Origin: Brienomyrus brachyistius
Taxonomy: Eukaryota > Chordata > Actinopteri > Osteoglossiformes > Mormyridae
Assembly: GCF_023856365.1 (NCBI RefSeq)
Contig: NC_064543.1
Coordinates: 9,731,452-9,795,451, forward strand
DNA: 64,000 nt
Direction: 5' to 3'
The stretch's first letter is position 1. The number at the start of each line of letters is the position of its first letter. The position numbers and the translations under genes are program-made. The notes under the pieces are model-generated. The model was not told where the DNA came from and searched no databases. It worked only from the letters and a program-made list of their open reading frames with translations. Below, one piece after another: positions 43,600 through 55,091 of the stretch.

Positions 43600-44520
43600 T
43601 AGCTCATATGTTTAAAGTCAAATAGTGCTTCAGTCACTGCTAAGCAGCTTGTCAATAGTGAGCAGCAGGGAATGGTGAGAGTGGAGGTCTGATGAAATGG
43701 TTTTTAATTACTAGACCCCAAATGTGGCCTTTGTCTGGAGCCTCCCTTCTCCACCTCCTCCTCCCAGCCCGTCTAGGGTTTTGATTTCTAATACTGAGGA
43801 TTGCTGACTTGGCTTACCTGTTACTCTCCAGCAGAAGCTTCTACGACTTTTCCTTCACAGAAGCAGCCTGACAAACTGCCTATGGATCGCCATGCCCTCT
43901 GTGCTGTGCTGCTGGGAGCATTAATCACTGCCGTTGATTTTCCCGGCCCTGTCTCCTCCATCTCAGTAACAATTAGACAAAGTAATAATTTCTTGTATTA
44001 CATGGAAATCAATGGACCTTTTGCTCCTCTGCCGTTGACAGCGGTGAGAGATGAGGCAGCGCCAGGAAGAGTCTATGGCCTGGTTTTAGAGATTATGTTT
44101 CTGGGCATTGGCTTAGTGCTGACAGATTTGCTGGCCAGTCAGGCTGTTATTGTCTGGTTCTGGGAAGTGAGTATCTTAATAATTGGAGAGGGTAACATAG
44201 AATCTCCAGACTCGTAGCAAAAAGCTACTCCCCAACCTTAAATATATTATGATGTCAGAGTAAGTAACTGTGCACCATAATTACAGATTAATCATACTGT
44301 TAATTATCAGCAATGATGTTCTCTGTAATCAACAAAAAGGAGAAATATGATTCTTTGTTTGCGATTGTGGGTCTCTTCAGAAAACGAGAATGCTTCATAC
44401 AGCGTTACCCCGCTTTCATCTTCCATGAATGTGGAGTGTGGGAGGTGCTCAGGTTGGCATTCTTTAATTATCCATTGAAGATTAAAACACTCTATTTTGC
44501 AGTGATAGCGTAAGCCGGGA
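43600..44520. promoter_or_regulatory. Enhancer-like region containing an open 139-codon frame
   Basis: Unique sequence between C15orf61 and MAP2K5. From 43801 to 44217 the + strand stays open. The part from 43861 to about 44166 is framed by an acceptor-like CTTCACAG and a donor-like GTGAGTATC. The peptide has a hydrophobic start after MDRHALCAVLLGALITAV and a second hydrophobic stretch, but I recognise no family. ATTA-rich flanks make a conserved regulatory element at least as likely as an exon. Confidence 0.3.
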
Positions 44521-44579
44521 GCAGGTAATAGCAGTGGGCTGGGGCTTTGTGATCAGGCTTTTTTTAAGCCCCCCCTCCC

Positions 44580-44618
44580 CCCCCCCCCACACCCCACACA
44601 CACACACACACACACTGC
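44580..44618. repeat. C-rich tract plus (CA)n microsatellite
   Basis: Runs of C with single interruptions, followed by about twelve CA units. Confidence 0.9.
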
Positions 44619-44852
44619 TTTTAATTGCAGTATGCTGTTTGGGTAAAACAGCTGCTTACAGCGATATTCTTAACCCTGTGTCAGCAGACCAAGCTGAATC
44701 ATAGCATTGAAAATGTATCTTATTCCCCGGGGAAATGCCTTCCAAATGTGTGAAAAGGTGATTAAATTCCGCTCTGTGCTAATGATGGGCACATTTGTGA
44801 TATCGTCTTACCTGCAAGTTCAAATACTGTGATCATAACTCTAGCTGGAGCT

Positions 44853-45118
44853 CTGCTCGTAACCCTATCCCAAACCCAAATTGTTATATTAAAACCCAAC
44901 TTAACCGTAATTCTAATATTAAATCCAATCCTATCTCTAACCCTAATACAAAACCTGACCCGAAGTATAATTCAAACCATATTCCTAGACTTTACCCAAT
45001 TTCAAATATTAGATCCAACCCTATCTCTAACTCTAACCTTAGTGCCAACTTTGACCGGTAGTTTAGTCCCAACCCTAACCTTAACATGTAACCCTAATGC
45101 CAACCCTAACATCAGCCT
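44853..45118. repeat. Degenerate AACCCTAA-type repeat
   Basis: Many imperfect units related to CCCTAA (for example CTCTAACCCTAATAC, CCCAACCCTAACC). It resembles decayed interstitial telomere-like or simple fish repeat DNA, without long perfect arrays. Confidence 0.75.
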
Positions 45119-45407
45119 TTAGCTTAACTGGTAATAGCCACCTTTGTAATACCTACCTTCATACCCCTAACAATAATCATAGCCTTTTCCGGGGGAGAGT
45201 CACAGGGGGCAGCAGTAAAAGGGAGGGTCATCTAAAGAGGAAAACTTACACTGCCCCCACCCGCCATTGGCACTGCTACTGACCTCTGGGGTTTGGTCCG
45301 TCTTCAGTACAGTACAGTACACCTGCAACTCAAAAAATATAAATATATATAATTATATATAATATATAATTCTCTTTAAAATGGCCAACTTAACATTTTT
45401 TATGAAG

Positions 45408-45535
45408 TACAGTGGTGCATTGGGTCTCACTGTGGCCTCACATCTAGAAAATTGGACCCTGACCCTAGCACCAGGGTGGAGTTGGTATATTGTCCTTATG
45501 TTTTCATGGGATATTCACCAGTTTTGAAAAACATA
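45408..45535 (+). mobile_element. Diverged SINE head fragment
   Basis: Reads ACAGTGGTGCATTGGGTCTC then CTGTGGCCTCACATCTAG, and further CCAGGGTGGAGTTGGTATAT and GTTTTCATGGGATATTCACC. This is the order of the tRNA-like head and body of a common fish SINE. The 3' part is missing. Confidence 0.55.
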
Positions 45536-45821
45536 AGGAAAATTGGGCTCACGGATTATTGATTACTGGAAGTTCGTAAAATAACTTACATCAGTAAATA
45601 ACCAGCTGTGTAAATCACTGCAGTGAGAGAAGGAACCTACTCCATTTTGGTGCTTGTTTATAAACTGATCTGATCAGAGCGAGAGATTTACCACTATGTC
45701 TGTCTTACGGCATAAATATTAAAATATTGTTCAAATTGAATTGTAGTAACATTTGTCTGAGGGGACATTTGTCTTATGTCAAGTACAAGTATCAAAAGAA
45801 ATAAAATCTACAGATGAATAC

Positions 45822-45930
45822 ATACACACATGCTTGTATTCATATCTTTGTGGGGACTCTCCATTCATTTCTAGGTAAAACCCTAGTCCCAACAATGGCA
45901 ACCTTAACCCCTACCCAGTACCCAAATTAA
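45822..45930 (-). mobile_element. Truncated copy of the element at 54765-55042
   Basis: On the minus strand it matches the right end of the 54765-55042 element: GGTTAAGGTTGCCATTGTTG, then AGAAATGAATG and CCCCACAAAGATATGAATAC. It is bounded on one side by an ACACACA stretch. Confidence 0.6.
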
Positions 45931-46049
45931 ATACAAGTGTTGTGTTAGTTTTTAATGTGTGTGTGTGTATTTATGCAGTGATTAATGTGTACAGATTTAA
46001 AAACTTTTTACTACAATGAAATAAAAAGATGATTACAATGAACCACAAA

Positions 46050-46409
46050 TGCAACCCCATAGACCGATCCGCCTACAAATGACGTAATACTATGTGATAT
46101 GATGTAATTCCGGGTTATGTTTCTTGAACTTCCGGTGTACTTCCTGTATTTTGAATATTGAGAAATTCACCGTGTATAGTTAATATAAACAACCAAAATA
46201 CCTATCTAGCCAGGTTTGCCGTCTATCAAGTCATCAGTTTTTTTGGACACGCCGTACTGGACTATCTTAGAGTAGTGTTCGATGGATTATATGCAGCCAG
46301 CCGAACTTCCCCCCCCAAAATTAAGCCTTTAAATCGGCAGCATAAGACAATGTCACGTCTTCTTCCAGCATAAATTAGGTTTGACTATGACTAGTTTAAT
46401 GCGTCTGTT
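46050..46409 (+). promoter_or_regulatory. map2k5: Probable MAP2K5 promoter and 5' UTR
   Basis: Directly upstream of the MAP2K5 start. It contains a CRE/ATF-like TGACGTAA at 46080-46087 and paired ETS-type motifs ACTTCCGGT (46128-46136) and ACTTCCTGT (46139-46147), a combination common in TATA-less promoters. Assignment is by position and motif only. Confidence 0.4.
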
Positions 46410-46541
46410 ATGCTTTTACTTGCTCTAAGTAACATTAGCGCCATGGACACCGAGCGAATTGTAATTCGAATAAAGACACCCGACGGAGACATGGACTCAA
46501 CCGTTGACTGTCCATCACTTCTGAGCTTCAGTGACTTATTG
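46410..46541 (+). CDS. map2k5: MAP2K5 coding exon 1
   Basis: 132 bp, 44 codons, from MLLLALSNISAM to SFSDLL, with donor GTGAGG. Confidence 0.92.
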
Positions 46542-47117
46542 GTGAGGGGATACCTCGTTTATTTATTACTTTATTGTTGTGTTCCCGTGTAGTGGCAATG
46601 CCATCTATTTTAGAATGGCTAGAAGACGCATACTAACATTAATACATACGTGTCTGTGGTCACTACTGTTACAATTTATTCAGCTGTTTTTTCCCCGGTT
46701 AGATCTATGTTATTGGTTCCTGTTTGAACTTCTAGAAGTAAAGTGAATATATCGGAAAGCCGCTTATTGATATGTAATTGAACTTATGTTCTCCAGAACG
46801 CGATAAGGGACGTAATGCCGGAAGCGACAATCACGGCGTTTGAGTGTAAGTAGCTGCACACGTTTTATGTGTATTTTCTAGAGGGAAACGATGGCCTCTT
46901 TTAATATTTTACTGCCTGAAACAATGAGAAAAAAGTTTGTAACCATGCTTAAACATTACCTGTCTGTGTGATGCAGAGTAGTTTTCCTGCTGCCTCTAGC
47001 AGGTGGCAAGGTGGTTAAAAAACTGAGGTCTAAGACTGAGACTTTATGAGGCCGTTCATTTCAACTTCATCCGTATTGTTCAACGAGGTACATTTTATTA
47101 TGAAAGCTGTTATATTA

Positions 47118-47161
<44 letters not shown>

Positions 47162-50100
47162 CACTGCAAAAGCTGCAAGCTATTTTTGCCAGATACTATA
47201 TCTGTGGATTTTAATGTCTATACAAAATATTGTTTCTGTACCAGCTACATAGCCTGGAATCAGGTTCTTTTTGAGAAGGAAAATATGATATTATCAAGGG
47301 GCATATTCCTTCTCACAAAAGAAATGAACTTGAAATGGAAATGCAAAAAATGATAATGGCAAGGCTTCCCCTACACCTCACCTTTCCATTTTCATTTTTA
47401 TCCCCGAGAGAAGAGCACTGCAAGACACAATATTTCATCTAGACATGGCTCGACATGGGCATCGACAAGTAGTTAAAGTGGTGTATAAATGCCCTTTTGC
47501 CACCTTCCCATGTGTCCTGAATTGCAGTATGTGTAAACATCTTCCACGTAATATAAACGTATTGTGTTAAATAAGTAAATTAATTTCTCAGACTCCTACC
47601 AAGTGAATTGTAAAAATCTTTCATAGAGTAGCGGAATAGCAGAATATGCTGTGAAATGGTGTGATTTTAGCTGATTTGGTTGGCTGACGCTGGCCGATGA
47701 CATGCAGCTCTGTGGCCGATGACAAGTCGACGCCCCAAACTGTTACTATGTTCTGCTTTGTTTCCCAGCTTCTTTTTTTGCTATCTTCAGCTAAATTCTT
47801 TTTGAATGTTTGTGTGAATAATTTTCATTATCATAAGTGTATGAAGAAGATGTAACTCTCAGGTCAAATAGATTAGTACCACAGGATAAATGAGAGCGAG
47901 TTTGGTCATCATTTTAGAATCGGAATCAGGAAAAACGTTATTTATCCCAGAGTGAAATCATCGTCATTGTGTCTCAGAAGAGAAAAACAATCGCAGTCAA
48001 AGTAACTCTTTCTTAAAACCTGATAAACGTTCTATTATAGAGTGAGTGTTATCAATAAGTTCTGGGATTATTCAGTTGAGCATGATGCAAGTGATGCCAG
48101 AGAATTCAAGTTGACCGGTATTTATGGATTGACATTTCCTGGAGTAACATGTAGCATTTGGTTTCCAGATGAGGACGAAGTGGGGGACAGAATCACGGTC
48201 AGGAGTGACGAGGAACTAAAGGCAATGCTCTCCTACGTAAGTACGCTGGGTACGCTGGTCTGCGGCCTGCTCAGCGCCTCACCCTGTGAAAGGCTGGCCT
48301 GTACGCGGGTCTGCGGCCTGCTCAGCGCCTCACCCTGTGAAAGGTTGGCCCGCACGCGGGTCTGCGGCCTGCTCAGCGCCTCCCCCTGTGAAAGGCTGGC
48401 CCGTACGCGGGTCTGCGGCCTGCTCAGCGCCTCCCCCTGTGAAAGGTTGGCCCGCACGCGGGTCTGCGGCCTGCTCAGCGCCTCCCCCTGTGAAAGGTTG
48501 GCCCGTACGCGGGTCTGCGGCCTGCTCAGCGCCTCACCCTGTGAAAGGTTGGCCCGCACGCGGGTCTGCGGCCTGCTCAGCGCCTCCCCCTGTGAAAGGC
48601 TGGCCCGTACGCGGGTCTGCGGCCTGCTCAGCGCCTCCCCCTGTGAAAGGTTGGCCCGCACGCGGGTCTGCGGCCTGCTCAGCGCCTCCCCCTGTGAAAG
48701 GCTGGCCCGTACGCGGGTCTGCGGCCTGCTCAGCGCCTCCCCCTGTGAAAGGCTGGCCCGCACGCGGGTCTGCGGCCTGCTCAGCGCCTCACCCTGTGAA
48801 AGGCTGGCCCGTACGCGGGTCTGCGGCCTGCTCAGCGCCTCACCCTGTGAAAGGCTGGCCCGTACGCGGGTCTGCGGCCTGCTCAGCGCCTCACCCTGTG
48901 AAAGGCTGGCCCGTACGCGGGTCTGCGGCCTGCTCAGCGCCTCCCCCTGTGAAAGGCTGGCCTGTACGCGGGTCTGCGGCCTGCTCAGTGCCTCCCCCTG
49001 TGAAAGGCTGGCCCGTACGCGGGTCTGCGGCCTGCTCAGCGCCTCACCCTGTGAAAGGTTGGCCCGTACGCGGGTCTGCGGCCTGCTCAGCGCCTCCCCC
49101 TGTGAAAGGCTGGCCTGTACGCGGGTCTGCGGCCTGCTCAGCGCCTCCCCCTGTGAAAGGTTGGCCCGTACGCGGGTCTGCGGCCTGCTCAGCGCCTCAC
49201 CCTGTGAAAGGCTGGCCCGCACGCGGGTCCTGGTGCTGCACCTGCCCTGCCCACCCCTCCCACCAAGCCTGGCATATTCCAGCTCAGAGCATCTGTGGGG
49301 ACCGCGTCAGTGTTTTTAATTGAGACTTCTGTCTTTGTGCTGGGTGACTTTAAGGAAAAAAAGAAACGCGGGCTTGGGAAATGGGTTTATCTTATTGGCA
49401 AAAGGCTTTAAGTTTTTTGCGATTTCAATGAATTATAATTGCTGACCCCATACCCATGAAACTGGAATTACAGCCTTTTTCAGTTATGCTATTGAGTGCT
49501 GGAAGTGTTTTTTTTTTTTTTCTTTTTTTTTGTTGGGGGGAGAAAGCTATTAAAAATCTATTATAGCAGATCTTTTCACCCAGGAGGAAAATGTTCTCAT
49601 TACTAAGCAGATTGGAGGGAATGACAAGTGGATACATATTTTTTTTTTTTTTGGAAATGCTGAATGGAGAAGGCCTGTAGACCCGCTGCGCCAATCAGCG
49701 TTGCCATGACAACATGCAGCGCCTGGTTGAAGTATTTGTCAATAATTTTATAGTCCTGCCCCCCCCCCCCCCCCCGTTTTGGTAACTGACAGTGTGTTAA
49801 CACAGGTCAATAAAGGAATGAGTCAATACACAATCCTGTTGGTGATTTTCGCAGCGGCTCCCATGCGCGTTGAGGCCATGCGAGGGTTTACGCGCAGACA
49901 GGGCAGGTTTGCGTTTCAGACGGTTATTCCACGGCGCCAGCATTGTAAGTTCATTTGCATTCACATTTATTTTCTTGTCACTTGTCGCCTGGGTGATGTA
50001 CAATGACACTACTTTAAAAAACATTGTGTGTTTGCGGCGTTTTTGGGGAATGTCTTGAAAAAGTGCATGTCAGGGTCTGTGTGCGTTTTTGTTTGTGTTT

Positions 50101-53100
50101 TTTGATGTTGTGAGTGTTGATTATTGTTTCGATATTCCCCTCTGTGCTAATAGTATATATGCTTCCTCCGTACTTACTGCTCACATTGTGGACATTAAGA
50201 GTAATGGATTGTAATGGCTTCTCCACGAGGTACAGTGAAAGCTAAATGAACTATCAATTTTTATTATTTATTATGCAGTACTTAAAGTTTCGGCTCATTA
50301 AAAAGCAGACCCCCTGGGCTGGGAAATTTTTCAAAATCTACTTTCATCTGGGGATGTCTTTTACCCCCTGTGAGCATGCGATGATGTTCTTGTAGCCAGA
50401 GGCTCAATATCCTCTCCTTCCTTACATGGTTTTATTTATGCGGGGCTTTTGTGTTTTTTAATCTTTGGGTTTGTTTGTTGGGGCTGCAGGCTGGCATGAT
50501 GGCAGCTGATGGTGGGGTGGGGTGGGGGGGGGGGGGGGGTCACGCTGGCTGTGTCCATGAAGTGCTACACGAGGACAGTCACCTTGCTTTGATTTATGTC
50601 CCATGTCGCGTTTTTACGAGGGACTCTTTGACTACAGTTCCCCTGTGATGCTTTGAGGGGTGTGGCAAAAAAAAAATCACATTATATATATATATATATA
50701 TAAAACGTGTGAATGTGTGTGGGACAATTCTGCTGTCCCGATGTGGTGCAGTGATTGTGACGCTGCTTAGACCTGGGCTGCCAGGCCCGTTACTGTTCTA
50801 AAGAGGACAGAGCTCCATTAAATTCCACACCCGAGTCCGTCTGGGCCTCCAGCTGGCCGGTTTACCGGCTAGTGTAAATCTGGAATCATCTGGGTTCAGC
50901 TGAGGTCACACAGCTAATATCGGAGGCCATGCTTCATCTTCTTGGGGTCAGCGGCCTACAACAGGAGTCATAAGTCAAGGTGGAGGTCACTGGCCTCATC
51001 TTCACAACAAATATGGATTTTCTGTTACACTGTCCTTTGTGAACACCGGGAAGCCCTGACCCTTTTCTCCGTATGCCGGTATTAAATAACAATACGCGTT
51101 AAACCGCGCCGATTAACCACTGCAAGCCGAATGTTCATCTGAAGGACGAGTCTCGTGGAGCCAAGGCAGTCGTGCCATGAATCACTCGGTCCCGATGTAT
51201 ACAAAACAGGAGTGATGCCCGGCCTTCTCTGGATGGTTCTGTGGGTTCCTGTTATAGTACCGAGTCGCAGGTCCCCCCCAGGGACATTTGTCCTTGTTGA
51301 AAAGCTTTGAGTGTGATTCACGTGTGAAGCAACGATTCGTAGGATTGTTGGCAAAGGTTATACCTTTTGTCAATTACTGTTAAAGCTAATAAGAGAAAAT
51401 ATTGCTTGGATGTCCTTAATTCCAGTTCAGTGGAGAGTCGTTTTGTAAAGCAGGGGTGGGTGATCTTATCCAGAACGGGCTGCTGTGTGTGGGTTTTTGC
51501 TGCGACTCCCTAATTAGATTACTAATTAGAGGACTCATTGGCTGAAGAGTCCTCACACCTGGGTGTGAACAGCTGACCAAAAGGTTATCCCAAGAACCCA
51601 AATACACACCGGCCCTTTGCAGGTAAGATTGGCCGCCCCTGTCTTGAAGTAAAAAGAATTAAGACAGGGAAGTGGTTTAGAGAAGGATTCTTCTGGGTGT
51701 TTAGAGGTACACCTGCTTTTAGAGGCCCGTTAAGAGGCTGTTAAGGCAAGACAGGGCTGCTGGGTCTCGACTGCATCATAAGTACTTTGCTTACAAGGAA
51801 AGAATTTGCTGGCCCTCTCATTTTCACTTTCTAAGCATATTTCTGCAGTTGGTAATGTGACAGAGCTATGCGTGGCGTGCAAGAAATAAATAGAATTGAA
51901 ACAGACTGAGGTTCTTTTATTGCTAAGGGTGTAATGCTTTGCAGATGAAAGTTGAAAGTTTTTTTTCCTCAGTTTTTGAATTCCAGACCTTGTTTAAGTA
52001 AAGATTCTTTTTTTTCGTGCTATTGAATAATGTGTGAAGATGGAGAGAAGAAACGCTCGATTCTGATTTGAAGGGTTCCGAGCTTTCACACTTTCTGGCG
52101 TTAATGACATTAATGATGTCACTGGGACACGCACGTGCACATGTACACTATACATCGACCGAACCTGGTAGGAACAGCTCGGGTAGGCTGTACAGGTTGT
52201 CTTATTTTTTTCCTTCACAAAACCATGTTACAAAAAAATGACGCGTATATTATCAAACATTTACCAAACATCGTAGAAAGAGGATCACTTTGGTCTATAG
52301 CAGAGGTGCGATGCTCGCCGGAAATTTGAGCTGACAAGACTGTGCAGGAATAGCTCTACGCAACAAACAAAAGATATTTGGTAAAATCGTCTTATACATG
52401 CAGCACAACTAAATGAAGATCACAACCCTGCAAACTCGATAAATCTATGAGGACCGTTTGTCATTGCGCTCAAAAGTCCAAATATACCACAAAATAAGAG
52501 CATTAATCATGAACTCTGTTGTGCTGTGCGATGGCGTTTTTCTTCCTATGTTTTCTTAACTCGGAAGGCGCACGATGATGCCGAAGACATGCTCGGGCCC
52601 AAAATGTGAAATGTGTTAGGCCTGTCACAATAATTATGTTATCGCCTTATCACACAATATACGGATATAGATTTTATTCTGGTGTGTATATTGGCAAATT
52701 GCGTTTACATGCGAATGACGGCCCCCAACATTTTAGCCAGCGTCGCTGATTTTGTTTTCTGTGGTGTAAGCGTGGCCCAGGGCCGATTCGTATTTCACGT
52801 GAAAAGGTGCGTTTCGCCAGTCCGCAGTTCTGGATGTTCATGAAGTCTGTCGCGTTTATGAAGTGTGGTATGGATCTTACAAGAATAAATGAGAATTTCA
52901 CTAAAAGTAACTCTGTCCCCATGTACTTATAGCATGCAAGGCAGTTAATGAAAAAATTTCCATGAACTGAAATAAAACAACAGTTTTATGACAGTTATAA
53001 ATATAAATCAAAACCAACTGAGATAAAATAAAAAGGTCAAATCCTTCTCGTTATGGTTTTTCTATGCTGTGTAGCTAAAGCACAGCTTTATCATTGGCTC

Positions 53101-54612
53101 TCCCTTGCGATGTACGTGAACCATTTGAATAGGAGGCGGCGCTACATCGTAACACTTTGTAGTAGCAAAGTCCGACAGACAAAGTTCCGTCTGTCCCTAG
53201 AAATAAAATTACTAAAACGTAAAGTAACATATAACAACTAAATAGATTTACGTCTTTAAAATAAAAACTAATGTAAAATAAAACTGAAAACTAAAGTTAA
53301 ACTAGATATCAAATGAAAATAAACAGTAATATAAAAATAAATAAATCAAAGCAATAATAAGACTGACACAAAAACACACATGGGCACGTGGCTCTGCAGT
53401 ATGAACGCTTTTACTTTGTAGCCATCTGGGAGTCCTTATCATCCTGTAGCGAGGAATCGTACAAATGCTGGTATTTCTGGACTTTCTCAGTCAGCCATTC
53501 TTAATATCCGGTAGCCATTTTTGTTACCATTCTGATCATCGAGAGTAGCAAAGGTGCGTATATGCAGCCTTTGATCTGACTTCTGTCTGACATCCCGTTA
53601 CTGTTCCCCTGGCCGATTAACAATCGAGGTTCATTTGCATCACTGAGTGGAGCCTCCTCAAAACTGGGTTGGCAGGGTGTTGCCTGTAAAGGAACGAATG
53701 ACCTATACCTCTCTATACCCCTTTGCGAAAGGGACTCTGTTCAGATCATTAAAGGCTGGCTGGAGATTGATGGCTGAGTTAAGGTGAATAAATCCATGGT
53801 CAGACGGTTATGTGGTGGCTGCAGTTGGACCTCTGCTTAAATGTGTCTGGAACCTGCAGTTGTATAATATGCAGATGTGACGGATCACATGACCAGCCCA
53901 CTTGTGGGCTCTGCTTTTTCCTCTTGCTTTTTTCAGCGATTTAATTAACATGAGCTGCAGTAATTACAGGTGAGCATGTGAATTACAATAGGGCCTCTTA
54001 AAAAAGAGCCGTGTAGATTTAAACTGGGATGGGAGCCTGACAGAGAGGCACGCCGACTCGCTGTCCGGGCATCAGTGGAAGCAGGACCGACTAGCAGACC
54101 CTTCATCTGTGCCCATTCAGCGTTGGAGAGGCCCCCCCACTTTATCGATCCCTCTATTTTTTCATGTTATGGTGTTAATGTGATTTGCTCTAGTTGGTGT
54201 CATTGCCCTTTTCTTTATCGGTCATTTCTGCTATTAATTAATCTGTTTTCTCTGTGCTCTGTGTTGTAATTAAAATTACAATTGCATGCTCATTAACAGA
54301 ATTTCGTGTCCCCGTGGCGACTTTTACACACGGATTTGCTCAAGACTCCTTCTGATGGCCGGTATGCGTCGCCTGACCCCCCCCCCCCCGATCCTGGAAC
54401 CGCTAATGATGATGAGGCGAGGGGGACGCGCGTCCCCCCAGGCTGCGGGACAGCATTGCGTGAACCTGCCAGTCGCTTACTTACTGTCCAACAAAGGGAG
54501 ATCCCTTTAATACACTGTAGCACATTAGTGGGTAATTGCAGCTTTAATCAATAAAGTAGCGGAGTGGAAAATTAAAGGTGTTTGCACAGTGATTCTGTGT
54601 GTGTGTGTGTGT

Positions 54613-54643
<31 letters not shown>

Positions 54644-55044
54644 AGTGTGTCTATGTCTGTGTGTATACATGTGTATGTATATATATGTGTGTGTGTCTGT
54701 GTGTGCTTGTGTCTATGTTTGTGTGTGTATGCGTGTGTGTGTGTGTGCGTGTGTGTGACCGAGCGGGTATACCTGTCCTTATGGAGACATAATGTCCCCA
54801 TAATGTGATAAATATCCGTTTTTTTTCCCCCTTTGGGGACCAGTTTCCTGGTCCCCATAAGGGAAAACTCTACTTTATTAAAATCAGTGACTGCTATGAA
54901 AAAACTAAAAATGCAAAAACGTATTTTGCTTGGGTACTTATGGTTATGATTAGGGCAGAGTGGGGGTTAAGGTTGTCATAGTTAGCGTTAGCATTTTTCC
55001 CATAGAAATGAATGAGCGGGCCCCATAAGGATAGGTATACCCTA

Positions 55045-55091
<47 letters not shown>

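Noticed and set aside
48233..49222. Minus-strand 329-codon frame in the 51-bp array
   Set aside because: Pure repeat artefact, opposite to MAP2K5.
42462..50222. Shared motif GTAATGGATTGTAATGGCTT at about 42463 and 50202
   Set aside because: Only about 20 bp are shared and flanks differ, so neither a repeat family nor a functional pair can be supported.
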